A DNA stretch of 64,000 nt from an uncultured Lachnospiraceae bacterium (GCA_934418125.1 CAKRWT010000007.1:1-64000), one strand, 5' to 3'. Positions 45,501-54,864 are shown, numbered from the stretch's first letter. Notes: generated from the sequence alone by a model not told the origin. A program made the numbers and translations.

Positions 45501-46172
45501 TTACCCTTTGGAAACAATCGCCAGTGCAGTGCCATCTGTAATACAAATCTCTGCCGGTTCTCCCTGAAACTCATTGCTGATTCCAATGGGATATTCATCC
45601 GTCAGGACAGCATCTGCAAGCGGATATTTCATCCCCCTTATGGTAACTCCCATAACCGCCTTTTGTAAAGCGAATAACGAAAAAAGTCCCATCGTGTTTG
45701 CGGAAAAATGCACGGTTTCGTTCTGAATGATAAAAATTCTCTCCTGGTTGGAAAACAGATGGCCTTCCGCTCCCTGACTTTTCAGAAATTTCAGGCACTG
45801 GATATTGGCAATGGTATGTTCCAGCCTGCCTCCACAGCCACCATAAAGGTAAAAGAGCCGGTAACCCTTTTCCAGCCCAATCCGTAGTGCCGCTAACATA
45901 TCCGTATCATCCTTCATAACCGGAAGTACCTTGGTGGTATCTGGATTTTCCTGTTGTCTTCTCCTGAGTTCCTCTTTCCGTGCCGGATTTACGGAATCAA
46001 AATCTCCCAGAACCAAATCCGGCTCCAGATGCCATTCCCTGCAGTAATCATAGCCACCATCTACCGCAATCAGATAATCCTCTTCTCTGACCGGAATCTT
46101 CTTATCCGGGGCATCCCCTGCCCCAACAAGAATACAGACCGGTTTAGTAGTCGATTTCAAATTCATGTTCAC
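45501..46172 (-). CDS. thiN: Thiamine pyrophosphokinase
   Basis: A 223-residue enzyme that converts thiamine to thiamine pyrophosphate. The family signature is clear: AVDGGYDYC (about 32-40), DLVLGDFDSVN (about 52-62), TDMLAALRIGLEKGY (about 88-102), GGCGGRLEHTIANI (about 110-123). The start is either GTG 46172, nine bases after AGGAG, or ATG two codons later. The 5' end overlaps the last 29 bp of the upstream gene. No thi biosynthesis gene or TPP riboswitch is seen. Confidence 0.9.
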   Translation of the reverse strand: MNMNLKSTTKPVCILVGAGDAPDKKIPVREEDYLIAVDGGYDYCREWHLEPDLVLGDFDSVNPARKEELRRRQQENPDTTKVLPVMKDDTDMLAALRIGLEKGYRLFYLYGGCGGRLEHTIANIQCLKFLKSQGAEGHLFSNQERIFIIQNETVHFSANTMGLFSLFALQKAVMGVTIRGMKYPLADAVLTDEYPIGISNEFQGEPAEICITDGTALAIVSKG

Positions 46173-47652
46173 CGCCCCAGTCTCCTATTGCAACGGTTGT
46201 ATTTCCTTCTTCCGTAGTTACCTTTGTGTCAAAACGATAATTCATCTGTGGCACATACTGTCCATTAATTTTCACATTACTGTATAAATACTGTACTGTA
46301 TATTCCGTGTGAGGATAAGCTCCATCATTGGCTGCTTCGTAAGAGATTACGCTTCGCTGTACACCATCATCCTCCTGCTTGGTTCCCCAAATAGTAATAA
46401 CACCTTTGGTGTTCACATAATCTTCATCAGCTAAGAAACTGTAATACCAGACACCATCTTCCTTCGTCAGCACCAATTGCTCCTGATTGACCGGAATATA
46501 AACATGTCCCAGCCAGTTGCCGGCATTCTCATTGATAAAGTTATCCCGGTACTGCTGATAGGTATCCTCCACTATCAGGTCTCTTGCATATTCAAAATTA
46601 CCGGCTGCAAACTGGGTAAAGGCTTCTGCAAAATAATCCTGTACTGCCATAGCATCGGTCAGACAGGTACTTACCTCCGTAATCTCATCATTTGCTATCG
46701 CCTGGTTAATATCAGATAACATTGTGATATAGCTGTTCACATGGGTCATGGTAATACGGATGGAAGCATCATCAATCAGGGCATACTCTACCAGAAGATT
46801 TTTTAACTCCTCCGAAGGATTTGCCTGATACACCGCTAACATTCTGCGTAATAGTTGCTCGTAAGCATCATACTGACAGTTTTCCACCTCAATATTCTCA
46901 TCATAGAAAATATCAAAATGGGCATCTTTTTCCTCTTCCTCATTTAAGGCAAACAATCTGTCATAACAAGTCTGTAACAGGGAAAGGGCATCTGCATTGG
47001 CTGCATTCTGCTCAATGACCTGCACGCATTTGTCTACCGTATCCAAAGTAACATTCTTATCGTTAATCTCTGCCACCGCTTCGTTCAGAATAACCGTGCA
47101 GTAGTAATTTAACAGGCTCTCATCCTGGGTATTTTCCCAACCTTCGAATAGAATCTGCTTGGCTTCTTCTACCTTATTCTGTGCCATATCATTCTCTGCA
47201 ATATTGCGATAGGCTTTTACCTGCTTCACATCTATCTCCAACGCACTTTCATAGGCCTGCTGTGCGCTCACATAGTCCTGTTCTTTTGTATACTTTTCTG
47301 CCTTGGACATCTCTCTGGACAACCGCATGGAAGGCATGAATAATACCACCAGCGTAGCCGCAGCTGCCACAATCACAACACCGCTTGTTGCCATGGCAAT
47401 CTTCTGTCTTCTGACTTTTCTCTTTCTGGCTTCTCTTCTACGGATACGTTCTGCATCTCTTCTGCTGGATTTTGTCTCAAGGCTTTCTGTCTTGTCCATT
47501 CTTTCTGTTTTTTCAGATACTACTTTCTTTTTCTTTACAGCTTCTTTTCCGGTTGCATATTTTGTTGCTTTACCAGTTGTGCGGCTTGTTGTTTTACCGG
47601 TTGTACGTTTTACCGCTCCTGTTTGTGTTGTCTTTCTTTTCTTTGCTTCCAT
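46144..47652 (-). CDS. Single-span membrane protein with TPR-like extracytoplasmic domain
   Basis: A 502-residue protein not assigned to a named family. The cytoplasmic N terminus (about 1-85) is extremely basic, with Lys/Arg/Thr-rich repeats such as TTGKTTSRTTGKATK. A single membrane span follows (about 87-108). The remainder is acidic, with two TPR-like helix pairs (AEKYTKEQDYVSAQQAYESAL, about 117-137, and the next helix) and a C-terminal beta-rich domain containing WGTKQEDD and GDWGGEHEFE. A surface or division-associated scaffold is plausible. It is 29 bp overlapped with the TPK gene. Confidence 0.65.
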   Translation of the reverse strand: MEAKKRKTTQTGAVKRTTGKTTSRTTGKATKYATGKEAVKKKKVVSEKTERMDKTESLETKSSRRDAERIRRREARKRKVRRQKIAMATSGVVIVAAAATLVVLFMPSMRLSREMSKAEKYTKEQDYVSAQQAYESALEIDVKQVKAYRNIAENDMAQNKVEEAKQILFEGWENTQDESLLNYYCTVILNEAVAEINDKNVTLDTVDKCVQVIEQNAANADALSLLQTCYDRLFALNEEEEKDAHFDIFYDENIEVENCQYDAYEQLLRRMLAVYQANPSEELKNLLVEYALIDDASIRITMTHVNSYITMLSDINQAIANDEITEVSTCLTDAMAVQDYFAEAFTQFAAGNFEYARDLIVEDTYQQYRDNFINENAGNWLGHVYIPVNQEQLVLTKEDGVWYYSFLADEDYVNTKGVITIWGTKQEDDGVQRSVISYEAANDGAYPHTEYTVQYLYSNVKINGQYVPQMNYRFDTKVTTEEGNTTVAIGDWGGEHEFEIDY

Positions 47653-47831
47653 AATTCTGTCTTACCTCTGTCTAACTTTAACCCTGTTCCTGAAAAACAC
47701 CTGTATCAGAACACATTTACAGGTCTTCTTCCTAAAAATTATCGCATACTTAATAATGCTATCACATTTCAGCAAGGTTTGTCTAGAACCCTGGACTGCT
47801 AAAATACGATGTTTTTCCAATTTATCTATGT

Positions 47832-47837
47832 TATAAT
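47832..47837 (+). promoter_or_regulatory. -10 box of the YgjP-like metallopeptidase gene
   Basis: A perfect TATAAT lies only 7 bp upstream of the ATG at 47845. No convincing -35 box lies 17 bp before it. Transcription would start at or near the start codon. Confidence 0.5.
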
Positions 47838-47844
47838 AGCTTTT

Positions 47845-48441
47845 ATGGAACCTATGATACGAATCAAATATAAAAGTAAAATATATGACCTGTCTTATAC
47901 ACTTATCCGCAGTAACCGTAAAAGTTTCTCTTTAAGTATTTTACCAGACTGCACGATTACGGTACGGGTGCCCTGTCATACCACCGATGCCGAAGTGCAA
48001 AAGATTCTCTTAGAGAAACAGCACTGGCTGATTACCCACTATCTGGAAATGCGCCAAAAGCAGGAACAGACTCCGGTTTCTGACCTTTCCGATACGCAGC
48101 GGACTGCCCTGGAAAAACGCTATATCCAGGCTGCCAAAGAATACTTCCCCAAACGAGTTGATTACTATCAGCAATTGACGGGCGGTGCTTACTCCCGCAT
48201 TACCATCCGGGACCAGAAAACACGCTGGGGGAGCTGCAGCACCAAAGGCACTCTCTCCTTTAACTGGCGACTGATGCTGGCTCCCCCTGCTATTCTTGAT
48301 TATGTGGTCGTCCATGAGTTATGTCATCTGACCCACATGAATCACTCTCCTGCTTTCTGGCAGGCCGTCGGGCAGGTCTGCCCTGACTATAAAGAGTGTC
48401 GCAAGTGGCTCAGGGAGCATGGTCAGGAACTGACTTTATAA
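47845..48441 (+). CDS. YgjP-like (DUF45/WLM-type) zinc metallopeptidase
   Basis: A 198-residue cytoplasmic protein. The YgjP signature is clear: RWGSCSTKGTLSFNWRLMLAP followed by the zinc site VVHELCHLTHMNHSPAFW (about 150-167). The N-terminal part contains the beta-rich SGNRKSFSLSILPDCTITVRVP-like segment of the family. Start choice is unsure: ATG 47845 or ATG 47854; neither has an RBS, and the -10 box lies only 7 bp before the first. Family members are putative metal-dependent proteases or hydrolases of unknown substrate. Confidence 0.85.
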   Translation: MEPMIRIKYKSKIYDLSYTLIRSNRKSFSLSILPDCTITVRVPCHTTDAEVQKILLEKQHWLITHYLEMRQKQEQTPVSDLSDTQRTALEKRYIQAAKEYFPKRVDYYQQLTGGAYSRITIRDQKTRWGSCSTKGTLSFNWRLMLAPPAILDYVVVHELCHLTHMNHSPAFWQAVGQVCPDYKECRKWLREHGQELTL

Positions 48442-48448
48442 GAACACA

Positions 48449-50134
48449 TCAACTCTGTTTCTTTGTTTTTATCCGCATGGAACCATAGCGGCTGTTCCAG
48501 CTGCCATCTCTCCTGACATCCTTCGGCATCCGTCCAGCGGCTTCGCTTCTTCTGCCATGCTCCGCTTTTCCTCTGTCCTGACCATCCCGGCTCTTGCGTC
48601 CGTCACGCCCTCTCTGACCATCCCGGCTTCTTTGTCCGTCACGTCCTCTCTGACCATCCCGGCTTCTTTGTCCGTCACGTCCTTTTCGTCCACTCCGGTC
48701 TGCGCCACGCCTTTCAAAGAAAAATTTTTCCGCCTTAATATCTTCTATCTCATCCCCCAGCTTCATTTTCATGAAAGCGGCTGCAATCTGTGTGGCACTG
48801 TACTGTCCCAGGGCAATCTCATCCAGAATATATTCCGCTGCCCGGCTTACATCTTCTGTTTCGATGACCTTTTCCGCCTCCTGCAGAATTTTTTTTGCTT
48901 TCCGTTCCATAATATCTGCCGCATTCGGTATTTTACGCTCTCTGATTTTGGTATGGCAGATACGTTCAATATCCCGCACCTTATAGATTTCCCTGCCAAC
49001 TACCAGCGTAAAGGAACGCCCGGTCTTGCCGGCACGTCCGGTTCTGCCGATACGATGCACGTAATATTCAATATCCTCCGGCACATCAAAATTATAGACT
49101 GCCTCCACATCGCTGACATCGATTCCTCTGGCTGCCACGTCCGTTGCAATCAGTATATTGGCTCTGCCACTGCGGAACAGATTCATAACGGTATCCCTCT
49201 GATGCTGGGACAAATCGCCATGCAAGCCTTCTACCTCATACCCACGGGCTTTCAGGTGCTCGGTCAGTTCATCTACCATTCTCTTCGTGTTGCAGAAAAT
49301 CAGAGCCCGTTTCGGGTCATAATAGTCAATCAGACGGCACAACACCTCTTCTTTGTCCTGTCTGCGCACTTGATAATATGCCTGCTTAATCAATGGAATG
49401 GTAACTTCCTTTGGTGTCATCTTAATAAATGCCGCATCCTTCTGGTAAGTCTTGGTAATGTCCAGAATCGGCTTTGGCATCGTGGCAGAAAACAGTCCTG
49501 TCTGTCTGTTTTCCGGCATTTCCTTTAAAATCGTTTCAATGTCTTCCCGGAAGCCCATGTTTAACATTTCATCGGCTTCGTCCAGGACAACCGTGTGTAC
49601 CGTTTCCATACGCAGGGTATGTCTGCGCATGTGATCCATCACACGTCCCGGCGTACCAACCACAATTTGTACGCCTCCCTTTAAGTTCTTAATCTGCTTC
49701 ACAATATCCTGTCCACCATAAATCGGCAGTACCTTGATACCATGCATGTATTTGGAAAATTTGCGAAGCTGATCCGCAGCCTGCATGGCAAGTTCTCTCG
49801 TTGGGCATAAAATAACAGCCTGCAAAGAACGGTCCTCCGGGTCAATCTTCTGTAGAATCGGAATACCAAATGCCGCTGTTTTTCCGGTACCTGTCTGCGC
49901 CTGTCCAATAATATCCTGTCCCGACATAAAAATCGGAATTGCCTGTTCCTGGATTGGTGTCATTTGTTCAAATCCCAGTTCGGTCACGGCACGAAGAATT
50001 CTCTCATCAATATCTGCATCTTCATAACGCATCGTACTCTCCTGTCCATTTCCTTCTTCCCCGGATTCGCTTACCAGTTCCCTCTCCAGAAACTCTTCAA
50101 ACTGCTGATTCTTCTTTGTTCTGTTGTTACTCAT
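48449..50134 (-). CDS. DEAD-box RNA helicase (CshA-like)
   Basis: A 561-residue ATP-dependent RNA helicase. The Q motif lies at LGFEQMTPIQEQAIP (about 53-67), motif I at AQTGTGKTAAF (about 77-87), DEAD at VLDEADEM (about 183-190), SAT at LFSATMP and motif VI HRIGRTGRAG (about 360-369). The C terminus (about 470-561) is a basic Arg/Gly/Asp tail with near-identical repeats (GRDGQRSRDGQR), encoded by a 36-bp tandem repeat. Such tails bind RNA and associate with the degradosome. No DbpA-type domain is seen. Confidence 0.94.
   Translation of the reverse strand: MSNNRTKKNQQFEEFLERELVSESGEEGNGQESTMRYEDADIDERILRAVTELGFEQMTPIQEQAIPIFMSGQDIIGQAQTGTGKTAAFGIPILQKIDPEDRSLQAVILCPTRELAMQAADQLRKFSKYMHGIKVLPIYGGQDIVKQIKNLKGGVQIVVGTPGRVMDHMRRHTLRMETVHTVVLDEADEMLNMGFREDIETILKEMPENRQTGLFSATMPKPILDITKTYQKDAAFIKMTPKEVTIPLIKQAYYQVRRQDKEEVLCRLIDYYDPKRALIFCNTKRMVDELTEHLKARGYEVEGLHGDLSQHQRDTVMNLFRSGRANILIATDVAARGIDVSDVEAVYNFDVPEDIEYYVHRIGRTGRAGKTGRSFTLVVGREIYKVRDIERICHTKIRERKIPNAADIMERKAKKILQEAEKVIETEDVSRAAEYILDEIALGQYSATQIAAAFMKMKLGDEIEDIKAEKFFFERRGADRSGRKGRDGQRSRDGQRGRDGQRSRDGQRGRDGRKSRDGQDRGKAEHGRRSEAAGRMPKDVRRDGSWNSRYGSMRIKTKKQS
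48580..48690. repeat. In-frame 36-bp tandem repeat in the helicase tail
   Basis: Three consecutive copies begin GACCATCCCGG at 48580, 48616 and 48652. Each encodes twelve residues of the Arg/Gly/Asp tail. Copy number may vary between strains because unit length is a multiple of three. Confidence 0.8.
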
Positions 50135-50182
50135 TCTTTCTCCATTTCTATTTCTTTCTTAATTCGCTATTCCTTCCCACAA

Positions 50183-50854
50183 TTATGCCAGATATACTTT
50201 CCGGAGCTTATTGACTGCACGCTCTGTAATCAGACAGGCTCCATGCTCCTCCAGATAATTCATTCGTTCCTGCGACACAGCAACCAGATTGCCAAATTCC
50301 AATGCCAGGGCACTTATTTTATTAAAGTTCTTATAAGAAATACGTCCCTTTTCCAAAAGCAGATAATACACTCCACTCTCCTCGTACAGTGTGCTCTTAA
50401 CAGAAAACTGTGTGGGTATACACGCCGCATAACGCATTGCCTGATGCATGGAGGCAAAGACAATCATTCTGCGGTTCTCATCATAATCTGTCACCGTTTT
50501 TTCTATAGTGGCATTCTTTTCCTCTGCCGTATCTCCCTGCCCGGTAATCTCTGCTCCTACATCCTGCAGTACTTCCTTTAAATGGCTTAAAATATCCCGG
50601 AACGCTGCGGGACTGTCATCGGTAAAGGTCAATACCATACCCTTATCCTTCAATGGCGTAATCTGCATGGCAATATTACCACTATTAATCTTGTAGCCCA
50701 CTTCCTCATGCGCTCTTTCGATTACGTCCCGTAAAAACTCTTCTCCCTTTGGATTCCGCTCAAAAATATCGGACAGCGTCAAGCCATATTCCAACATATC
50801 TTCTTCTGTAATGATGCACTGTACGGTTGCTTCGTTAATCTTTCTATACTTCAT
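50183..50854 (-). CDS. mecA: Adaptor protein MecA
   Basis: A 223-residue substrate adaptor for the ClpC-ClpP protease. The N-terminal domain (about 1-60) begins KYRKINEATVQCIITEEDMLEYG, matching the MecA opening, a Glu/Lys-rich linker follows (about 95-130) and the C-terminal ClpC-binding domain (about 130-223) ends with LEEHGACLITERAVNKL. ATG 50854 aligns with known MecA starts; the upstream ATG has its RBS adjacent and is unlikely. It is a single-gene unit following the DEAD-box gene's promoter region in reverse. Confidence 0.88.
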   Translation of the reverse strand: MKYRKINEATVQCIITEEDMLEYGLTLSDIFERNPKGEEFLRDVIERAHEEVGYKINSGNIAMQITPLKDKGMVLTFTDDSPAAFRDILSHLKEVLQDVGAEITGQGDTAEEKNATIEKTVTDYDENRRMIVFASMHQAMRYAACIPTQFSVKSTLYEESGVYYLLLEKGRISYKNFNKISALALEFGNLVAVSQERMNYLEEHGACLITERAVNKLRKVYLA

Positions 50855-51095
50855 CGCTTCTTTCATCCTCTGTTGTGTCTTTCATCACATGTGGTTTCTT
50901 ATCGTGAATTCCCATCTTCCCACGCTATTGTACTACAGACCCTGACTAAGATGCAACCAGCAACCGGAAAGTTTTCGCGATGCCTAACATAAATTCGTTT
51001 TTTGCCGATATATATAATAAGAACAAGAGGTTCGTAGTTACAACCATATCCAAGGAGGGATTACCGCAGCTTATGTACTTGACAGGAATTATAAA

Positions 51096-51332
51096 GTGGA
51101 AGCGGTTTCGGCGATTACACCGTTAAAGAAGATTACTTCTGATACCAAAAATCACCAGTCCAAGCAGAAATCGTCCAAAGATTCTTCCCGGTTATTTTTC
51201 TCGAAGGTTCTGGACGCAGCATGTGAACAGGAAAAGGAATCCAGAAAAGACATCAACCTGTGTCTCAATGGTTACACCAAGGATGCACTTCCTTTCTACC
51301 AGTATGTAAACATGCGTGAATATTGTCTCTGA
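51096..51332 (+). CDS. Small conserved-looking protein, unknown function, start uncertain
   Basis: A 78-residue frame, GTG start, encoding a polar protein with KTITSDTKN and SSKDSSRLFFSKVLDAAC-like helices and a C-terminal LPFYQYVNMREYCL. The frame is open farther upstream (reading ...AYVLDRNYKVEAVS) but has no in-frame start near the strong AAGGAGG at 51052-51058. An out-of-frame ATG at 51074 gives only 17 codons. One missing G near 51080 would join that ATG in frame. Either a frameshift or a non-standard start is possible. It ends before a bidirectional terminator. Confidence 0.5.
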   Translation: MEAVSAITPLKKITSDTKNHQSKQKSSKDSSRLFFSKVLDAACEQEKESRKDINLCLNGYTKDALPFYQYVNMREYCL

Positions 51333-51361
51333 CAAAGTTTACTCTGATGGGTAACCATACA

Positions 51362-51395
51362 AGAAGTGCCATCGTTTTGATGCGATGGCACTTCT
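51362..51395. terminator. Bidirectional terminator between the small gene and trpA
   Basis: A perfect 13-bp stem (51362-51374 with 51383-51395) with an eight-base loop, T-rich on both sides. It serves both the plus-strand small gene and the minus-strand trp operon. Confidence 0.9.
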
Positions 51396-51401
51396 TCTGT
51401 A

Positions 51402-52196
51402 TCAGCGATTCATCTCTTTCTTAAAACTGTTTACATATTCTTTTGCCACATCTGTGCTGTAATTATTTTCTTCCATCAGGTTAATAAAATGGGAGCCTAC
51501 GATGCAGCCATCGATAATCTCTTTCATCGGCAACACATCTGCCGCCGTCCGGATACCAAAGCCCATCATAACCGGAATCTTGGATACCTTTTTTACCTGC
51601 GCTAAATAATTTACTACATTCTTATGGAAATCAGCAGCCTGTCCGGTTACCCCCATAGAAGAAACACAGTAAACAAATCCACGGGCATGCTCTAACAGCA
51701 TCGGGATTCTGTCACCGGATACCGGGGTTACCAGCTGGATAAGAACCGGTGCCTGTTCAACCACGTCCAGTACATCCTGCAGCTGTTTCTGCTCTTCGTA
51801 TGGCAAATCCGGGATAATCAGTCCGTCCACGCCGACCTGGGCACATTTTTTCACAAAGTCTTCCAGTCCATAATACAAAATCGTATTAAAATACATCATA
51901 AACACTAGCGGCACCTGACAGCCATCTTCCCGAATCTTTTCCACCATATCAAATACTTTCCGCAAATTAGTTCCCTGCTGAATGGACTTATAGGAAGCCG
52001 CCTGAATAACCGGCCCGTCTGCCACCGGGTCAGAGAATGGAATTCCCAGTTCCAGTACATCAATTCCCGCTTCTGCCTGGGCTTTCACAAGGGCTTCACA
52101 GCCTTCCATGTCCGGCAGTCCTGCTGTCATATATGTGATAAAAGCTTTTTCATTCTTTTCTTTTACCTGTTGCAATCTCTCTTCGATTCTGTTCAT
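51402..52196 (-). CDS. trpA: Tryptophan synthase alpha subunit
   Basis: A 264-residue TIM-barrel subunit that splits indole-3-glycerol phosphate. The catalytic Glu and signature are visible: AGIDVLELGIPFSDPVADGP (about 42-61), with active-site Asp in the LPDLPYEE loop (about 130-137) and GFGIRT (about 214-219) for phosphate binding. It forms the final complex with TrpB, encoded 19 bp upstream. Length normal. Confidence 0.97.
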   Translation of the reverse strand: MNRIEERLQQVKEKNEKAFITYMTAGLPDMEGCEALVKAQAEAGIDVLELGIPFSDPVADGPVIQAASYKSIQQGTNLRKVFDMVEKIREDGCQVPLVFMMYFNTILYYGLEDFVKKCAQVGVDGLIIPDLPYEEQKQLQDVLDVVEQAPVLIQLVTPVSGDRIPMLLEHARGFVYCVSSMGVTGQAADFHKNVVNYLAQVKKVSKIPVMMGFGIRTAADVLPMKEIIDGCIVGSHFINLMEENNYSTDVAKEYVNSFKKEMNR

Positions 52197-52215
52197 GCTT
52201 TTTACCCTCGTCTTT

Positions 52216-53400
52216 CTAATTCAGATATCCGTTGCCGCTAAAATAGGATTCAATCGTATGCACGTCCTTATCCCCGCGTCCTGACAGACATAACACAATT
52301 GCCTGGTCTTTCGTCATGGTCTTTGCCTTCTTGAAAGCATAAGCAAGCGCATGAGCACTTTCAATCGCCGGAATGATTCCTTCTAGTTTACATAATTCTG
52401 CAAGTGCTTCCATCGCCTCATCATCGGTAATGGATACATACTGTGCCCGTCCACTGTCACGCAGATACGCATGCTCCGGTCCTACCCCCGGATAATCCAG
52501 TCCGGCCGAAATGGAATGGGCAAGCTGCACATTCCCATCTTCATCCTGCAACAGGTAAGAACGCATACCATGCAGCGTGCCTGGTTTACCCAACGCCATG
52601 GCAGAAGCATGTTTCCCGGTCTCAATTCCCATACCGGCTGCCTCCACACCGATTAACTCAACTCCCGGCTCATCGATAAAGTCTGCAAACATACCAATAG
52701 AGTTGGAGCCGCCGCCTACACATGCCATAACCACTTCCGGCAGTCTTCCCTCTTTCTCCAGAAACTGTCTCTTGGCTTCTACACTGATACACTTCTGGAA
52801 TTCTTTTACCATCTTCGGATACGGATGAGGTCCTACCGCAGACCCGATGATATAGAAAGTATCCTCTGCCTCCTTTGCCCAGGTACGGATTGCTTCGTTG
52901 GTGGCATCCTTCAAGGTATTGCTGCCGGAATGGACACTGACTACCTCGGCACCTAACATCTCCATACGCATAACATTTAAGTGCTGTCTCTCAATATCCT
53001 CCGCGCCCATGTATACCTTACATTCCATATTAAAAAGAGCTGCCCCCGTAGCCGTTGCCACACCATGCTGACCGGCTCCTGTCTCTGCGATTACCTTCGT
53101 CTTTCCCATACGCTTTGCCAGAAGAATCTGTCCGATTACGTTATTTATCTTATGGGCGCCGGTATGGTTTAAATCCTCTCTCTTTAAATAAATCTTCGTG
53201 CCATATTTCTCAGAAAGTCTCTCTGCCAGGTATAAAGGAGTTTCCCTTCCTACATATTCCCGCAGATAATAGTGATACTCTTCCCAGAATTTCGGATCGG
53301 CAATTGCCTCCTCAAAAGCTTTTTCCAGTTCTGCCAGTGTGTTCATCAGAGTTTCTGCCACATACTGTCCGCCAAATGCTCCATAATATTTGTCGCTCAT
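52216..53400 (-). CDS. trpB: Tryptophan synthase beta subunit
   Basis: A 394-residue PLP enzyme that condenses indole with serine. The PLP lysine lies in [11 protein letters not shown] (about 77-87). The phosphate-binding glycine loop GGGSNSIG (about 230-237) and ETGAGQHG (about 106-113) are present. It is the TrpB1 form, suited to a complex with TrpA. Length is normal. Confidence 0.97.
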   Translation of the reverse strand: MSDKYYGAFGGQYVAETLMNTLAELEKAFEEAIADPKFWEEYHYYLREYVGRETPLYLAERLSEKYGTKIYLKREDLNHTGAHKINNVIGQILLAKRMGKTKVIAETGAGQHGVATATGAALFNMECKVYMGAEDIERQHLNVMRMEMLGAEVVSVHSGSNTLKDATNEAIRTWAKEAEDTFYIIGSAVGPHPYPKMVKEFQKCISVEAKRQFLEKEGRLPEVVMACVGGGSNSIGMFADFIDEPGVELIGVEAAGMGIETGKHASAMALGKPGTLHGMRSYLLQDEDGNVQLAHSISAGLDYPGVGPEHAYLRDSGRAQYVSITDDEAMEALAELCKLEGIIPAIESAHALAYAFKKAKTMTKDQAIVLCLSGRGDKDVHTIESYFSGNGYLN

Positions 53401-53424
53401 AGTCTTCTCCTTTTCTTCCCTGTT

Positions 53425-54090
53425 CTATCGGTTTCTTACCTGTTTCACAAAGGTTCTTATTTTCTCCCTGTCTTTTCCCACTCTGTCCGGTGCTATTTCC
53501 ACCCCGCTGGAAACATCTACCACATCTGGCAGCACTTCCCGGATTGCCTGCCTTACATTTCCGGGATGCAATCCACCTGCCAGAAATAAGGGCTTGTCCC
53601 GTCTTCCGCTCCGCCCCAGCTTCTTCCAGTCAAAGGTTCTGCCACTGCCGGGTTCACTGGCATCAAACAGACGGGCTTTGATTTTCTCCCCGCAGGATAC
53701 TGTCTCCAAATCTTCCTGTGTTGTATCGTTGTAGGCTCTTATTACCGGAATGGTAATAGCGTTTAACGTTTCCTCTTCCAGTTTTCCATGTATCTGAATC
53801 CAATCAAATCCGGCTGCTTCTATCTGTCCTGCCTGACTGCCCGTGGGGGATACCATGACCGCTACCGCCTCCATGGGCTGCCCGGCTGCCGTTTTTCCCT
53901 GTCGGATAACCTGTAGGATTTCTTTTGCCTGCTCCAGGGAAATATTTCGCTTGCTCTTTTCAAAAAACAGCACCATTCCCACATACTCAACCTGTTCTTC
54001 TACCAGCCACTGTGCTTCAGTCACGGAGGTAATGCCACAGATTTTAATGCCGGGAATCTTGTCCGTTTCTCTTATATCTCTTCTTTCCAC
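53425..54090 (-). CDS. trpF: Phosphoribosylanthranilate isomerase
   Basis: A 221-residue TIM-barrel enzyme. It contains the family features KICGITSV near residue 16 (catalytic Cys), the FF-type loop at the second strand with YVGMVLFF, IQIHG (about 96-100) and FLAGGLHPGNVRQA (about 171-184) with the phosphate-binding glycines. It overlaps trpC by 19 bp. Slightly long at the N terminus (MERRDIRETDK), which is shared with the overlap. Confidence 0.94.
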   Translation of the reverse strand: MERRDIRETDKIPGIKICGITSVTEAQWLVEEQVEYVGMVLFFEKSKRNISLEQAKEILQVIRQGKTAAGQPMEAVAVMVSPTGSQAGQIEAAGFDWIQIHGKLEEETLNAITIPVIRAYNDTTQEDLETVSCGEKIKARLFDASEPGSGRTFDWKKLGRSGRRDKPLFLAGGLHPGNVRQAIREVLPDVVDVSSGVEIAPDRVGKDREKIRTFVKQVRNR

Positions 54091-54848
54091 TTCTTCGCCA
54101 ATGCCTCCGGGTCCGTTGCCTCCATAAATACAGTGCCAATCAACAGGGCATCTACTCCCACTTTCTTAAGAAAAGCCACGTCTTCGTCTTTTGTAACACC
54201 GCTTTCTGATACCAGTAAGGTTTCCTCCGGCACCATCTGTGCCAGCTTGCTGGTTGTCTCCAAATCAATGGTAAAGTCTTTCAGGTTCCGGTTATTTACC
54301 CCGATGATTTTCGCATCCAGTCCTACCGCCCGCATCATTTCCACTTCGTCATGCACCTCTACCAGCACATCCATGCCAAGGGCATACGCCAGTTCGTAGA
54401 ACAGTTTCAGTTCCCGGTCTGTCAGAATGGCTGCAATTAACAGAATGCAATCTGCACCGATAACCTTTGCCTCGAATATCTGATAGGGATCAATGATGAA
54501 ATCCTTCCGAATCATCGGTAATGGGGATATCTGCCGAATCTGTTTGAAATACTCCACACTGCCCAGGAAATGGTCTTCCTCCGTCAGACAGGAAATGGCA
54601 TCCACCGATGCATTGTACTGTCCGATACGGTCTGTCAGCTCTATCTTATTATCCATTTTCCCATGGCTGGGGGAAGCTTTCTTAAACTCCCCAATAATGG
54701 ATAAGCCCTCCTTCGCCAACGCCTTGTAGAAGCTTATGCTCTCCCGCTCACAGGAAGCTGCCAGGGTTTTCATCTCCTCTTCGGAAATCCGCGCCTTATG
54801 CTCCACCAGACGTTTCTTCTTGTCTGCTACAATCTCATCTAATATCAT
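54072..54848 (-). CDS. trpC: Indole-3-glycerol phosphate synthase
   Basis: A 258-residue TIM-barrel enzyme. The N-terminal helix starts ILDEIVADKKKRL. The catalytic Lys in GEFKKASPSHG (about 52-62), RKDFIIDPYQI (about 113-123) and VSESGV (about 213-218) are present. It is separated from trpG by only 16 bp; trpD, normally between them, is absent. Confidence 0.96.
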   Translation of the reverse strand: MILDEIVADKKKRLVEHKARISEEEMKTLAASCERESISFYKALAKEGLSIIGEFKKASPSHGKMDNKIELTDRIGQYNASVDAISCLTEEDHFLGSVEYFKQIRQISPLPMIRKDFIIDPYQIFEAKVIGADCILLIAAILTDRELKLFYELAYALGMDVLVEVHDEVEMMRAVGLDAKIIGVNNRNLKDFTIDLETTSKLAQMVPEETLLVSESGVTKDEDVAFLKKVGVDALLIGTVFMEATDPEALAKKWKEEI

Positions 54849-54864
54849 AGGTTGTCTTTTCCTC

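Noticed and set aside
46100..46250. TPP riboswitch near the thiamine pyrophosphokinase gene
   Set aside because: The gene start lies within the upstream coding region and no thi-box sequence is seen.
54849..54864. trpD remnant between trpG and trpC
   Set aside because: The 16-bp gap holds only the trpC ribosome binding site.
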